Positions 62,588 through 64,000 of a stretch of DNA of 64,000 bases are shown here, piece after piece. A program made the position numbers and the translations under genes. The notes beneath the pieces are model-generated. The model ran no database searches. It was not told the origin of the DNA and worked only from the letters and a program-made list of their open reading frames with translations. Source of the DNA: Ruminococcus sp. (GTDB lineage: Bacteria > Bacillota > Clostridia > Oscillospirales > Ruminococcaceae); contig JAFXDK010000068.1 in the NCBI GenBank assembly GCA_017521805.1, forward strand, positions 1-64,000, given 5' to 3'. The first letter of the stretch is position 1, and the number at the start of each line of letters is the position of its first letter.

Positions 62588-64000
62588 TTATTCATCTTTC
62601 ATACGAACCTGGTCTCCGGGAGCAACCGGCTTGCTTGCGGCGATAATTACGTAATCGCCATAGTTTATACTGCCGCTTACGGCGCTGGACATTTCATCTG
62701 ATGCAATAACCTCAACGGGCACGCGCTGTGCATAGTAACGGTTGCCAAGAGGTGAGCTCTTTGACTGAACTGTAAGCACGAATGAACCCTTGTTATCGCT
62801 GTATACCGAGCTCTTGGGAACTATAGTTTCATAGTTTCCGCTTCCGCAGGGAATTGAAAGGTCAAGGTTTGTATTTGATTCAACATCACCTGTTACAGTG
62901 AAAACAAGTATACGATTCTTGGAATTGGGAGTTGTATCGTTCTTGATATTTGTGAGGACTGCTTCAACATTTCCGCTCCAGTTGTTGAGAACCTCAGCGG
63001 CAACGCCTTTTTTGATTTTCTTTGTCTTTTCGCCCTCGACAACAATTTCAACTGTATAGCCCTCGGAGGAAATATCAATTGTGATAATTTCCATATCGGG
63101 AATTGTTTCGTCTCCTGCCTTGGCATTTACAGAGCTTACAACACCGCTGTATTTTGAGATAATCTCAGTTGTTTCGTTTTCCTTTTTAAGCTTTTCAACC
63201 TTTTCCTTTGCCTTATCGATATTCTTTTTCATAGCGGCAAGGTCAAGACTTTCAAGCTTATCCTGATTTGCGTTGTCTTTCTGAGTTTTGTCAAGCTGTG
63301 CGATAAGGTCCTCAAGAGCGCGCTGTTTAGACTTTACGTCCTCATTGAGCATTTCAAGAGTCATTCCCTCACCGCTCATGCCTGATTCGTAATCCTCAAT
63401 AAGTGATGTATAGTATTCGATATTGCTTTCTGCCTCTGCAAGCTGTGAGGAATATTCGCTTCTCAACTCGGATTTTTTTGTTTCATAAGCGTCGGAAGCG
63501 GCATTTCTTGCAGTTTCAGCTTCTTCCATAGCTGTTTTTGCGGCTGAAATTTCCTCGGGAGAAACAGCGGCAGGAGCAGCATCTGTGAATTCTTCCTCTG
63601 TTTCATCCTCTTCGGAAGCGCCGAATATTGCAGTATATACCGCAAGCTTTTCCTGATATATCTTTTCAGCGTCCTCCGCGTCAGATTTAAGGCTTATAAG
63701 CTCTCCCGAATACTCAGCAGGAGCGCTCATATAATCGTCCATATCAATGGCGGAGATTATAGCGGTAAGCTTTGTCTGGAGCTTTGTGTAGTAGTTAAGC
63801 TGAGATTTGTTTTCTCTGTAAGAATCCTTTTCAGCCTGAATATTTCCCTGATTTGCGGCGGCATCATCTCTTTTTCTGATAGCCTCTGCCAAATCCTCAC
63901 GGGCATTCTTTATAGCCTGATTTTCAGCAGTATAATCAGCTCCGGGAGCAAGAAGTGCCTTGTTGTATTCAAGTTCAAGAGCTTCAAGAGCTTCTACAGC
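62588..64000 (-). CDS. HlyD-type membrane-fusion adaptor, N-terminus outside window
   Basis: The frame is open to the right edge (ending NARED before a TTG), so at least 470 residues are encoded here and the true start lies beyond 64000. The protein has long coiled coils (residues rich in Glu, Lys, Ala: KSKQRALEDLIAQLDKTQK and KAKEKVEKLKKENE), then the beta-barrel and lipoyl-like part (YSGVVSSVNAKAGDETIP, GDYVIIAASKPVAPGDQVRM at the end). Such adaptors link an inner-membrane ABC or RND pump to the outside; in a Gram-positive they serve ABC exporters. Next to the MacB-like gene this fits an efflux or export unit. Confidence 0.85.
   Translation of the reverse strand, partial: AVEALEALELEYNKALLAPGADYTAENQAIKNAREDLAEAIRKRDDAAANQGNIQAEKDSYRENKSQLNYYTKLQTKLTAIISAIDMDDYMSAPAEYSGELISLKSDAEDAEKIYQEKLAVYTAIFGASEEDETEEEFTDAAPAAVSPEEISAAKTAMEEAETARNAASDAYETKKSELRSEYSSQLAEAESNIEYYTSLIEDYESGMSGEGMTLEMLNEDVKSKQRALEDLIAQLDKTQKDNANQDKLESLDLAAMKKNIDKAKEKVEKLKKENETTEIISKYSGVVSSVNAKAGDETIPDMEIITIDISSEGYTVEIVVEGEKTKKIKKGVAAEVLNNWSGNVEAVLTNIKNDTTPNSKNRILVFTVTGDVESNTNLDLSIPCGSGNYETIVPKSSVYSDNKGSFVLTVQSKSSPLGNRYYAQRVPVEVIASDEMSSAVSGSINYGDYVIIAASKPVAPGDQVRMKDE

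Overview
This 64 kb window looks like a chromosomal piece of a low-to-mid GC anaerobic Firmicute of the Ruminococcus / Oscillospiraceae type. The signs are secreted proteins carrying dockerin modules and Thr-rich linkers, BspA-type leucine-rich repeat proteins, a T-box riboswitch on thrS, ferredoxin-linked 2-oxoacid oxidoreductase, FabK instead of FabI, the non-mevalonate isoprenoid genes ispD/ispF, and many promoters of the form TTGnnA-17-TATAAT. Both ends cut genes: dnaJ lacks its 5' part on the left, and a HlyD-type adaptor on the minus strand runs off the right edge.

Layout. 0-6.4 kb: dnaJ end, a membrane protein, the iron-sulfur operon rnhA-nifS-nifU (minus), an AT-rich secreted dockerin protein, and spoIID (minus). 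6.5-17.5 kb (plus): citrate synthase, a lipoprotein, a two-component system, then a tightly packed housekeeping run (DUF1385/YqhQ, prmC, recA, recX, rimO, pgsA, a DtxR-fold regulator). 17.5-21 kb (minus): two dockerin proteins, one almost nothing but a dockerin, the other a 955-residue leucine-rich protein. 21.3-23.9 kb: a T-box-controlled operon of an unknown gene plus thrS. 24-28.8 kb: alpha-glucan use (GH13 enzyme and GlgP). 29.3-32.7 kb (plus): a signal-peptidase-like protein without an obvious active site, a glycosyltransferase, ispD and ispF. 33.1-39.1 kb (minus): guaB, then the operon fabD-aroE-aroK-amidohydrolase-dockerin/LRR protein. 39.4-48.3 kb (plus): an almost complete type II fatty acid operon (fabH, fabK, DUF4177, fabG, fabF, accB, fabZ, accC, accD, accA, acpP), with fabD divergently transcribed. 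48.6-55.5 kb (minus): a 2-oxoacid:ferredoxin oxidoreductase operon headed by a P-loop ATPase, and a YfhO-type membrane protein. 55.8-58.1 kb (plus): a radical SAM/SPASM enzyme translationally coupled to a secreted, internally repetitive Thr-rich dockerin protein. 58.8-64 kb (minus): a large lipoprotein with a solute-binding-like C-terminal half, a MacB-type permease-like protein and the HlyD-type adaptor.

The most interesting items are: (1) the radical SAM/SPASM maturase and its coupled repetitive secreted protein, a candidate protein-modification system; (2) a family of intergenic palindromes at five loci whose stems differ in sequence but stay base-paired, with a constant CCCTAC-type edge and, at three loci, a constant companion hairpin; (3) a roughly 200-bp element present twice, each time in a convergent gap; (4) a degenerate 13-bp tandem array centred on TGTC. 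No CRISPR array, tRNA, rRNA, transposase or phage gene was seen.
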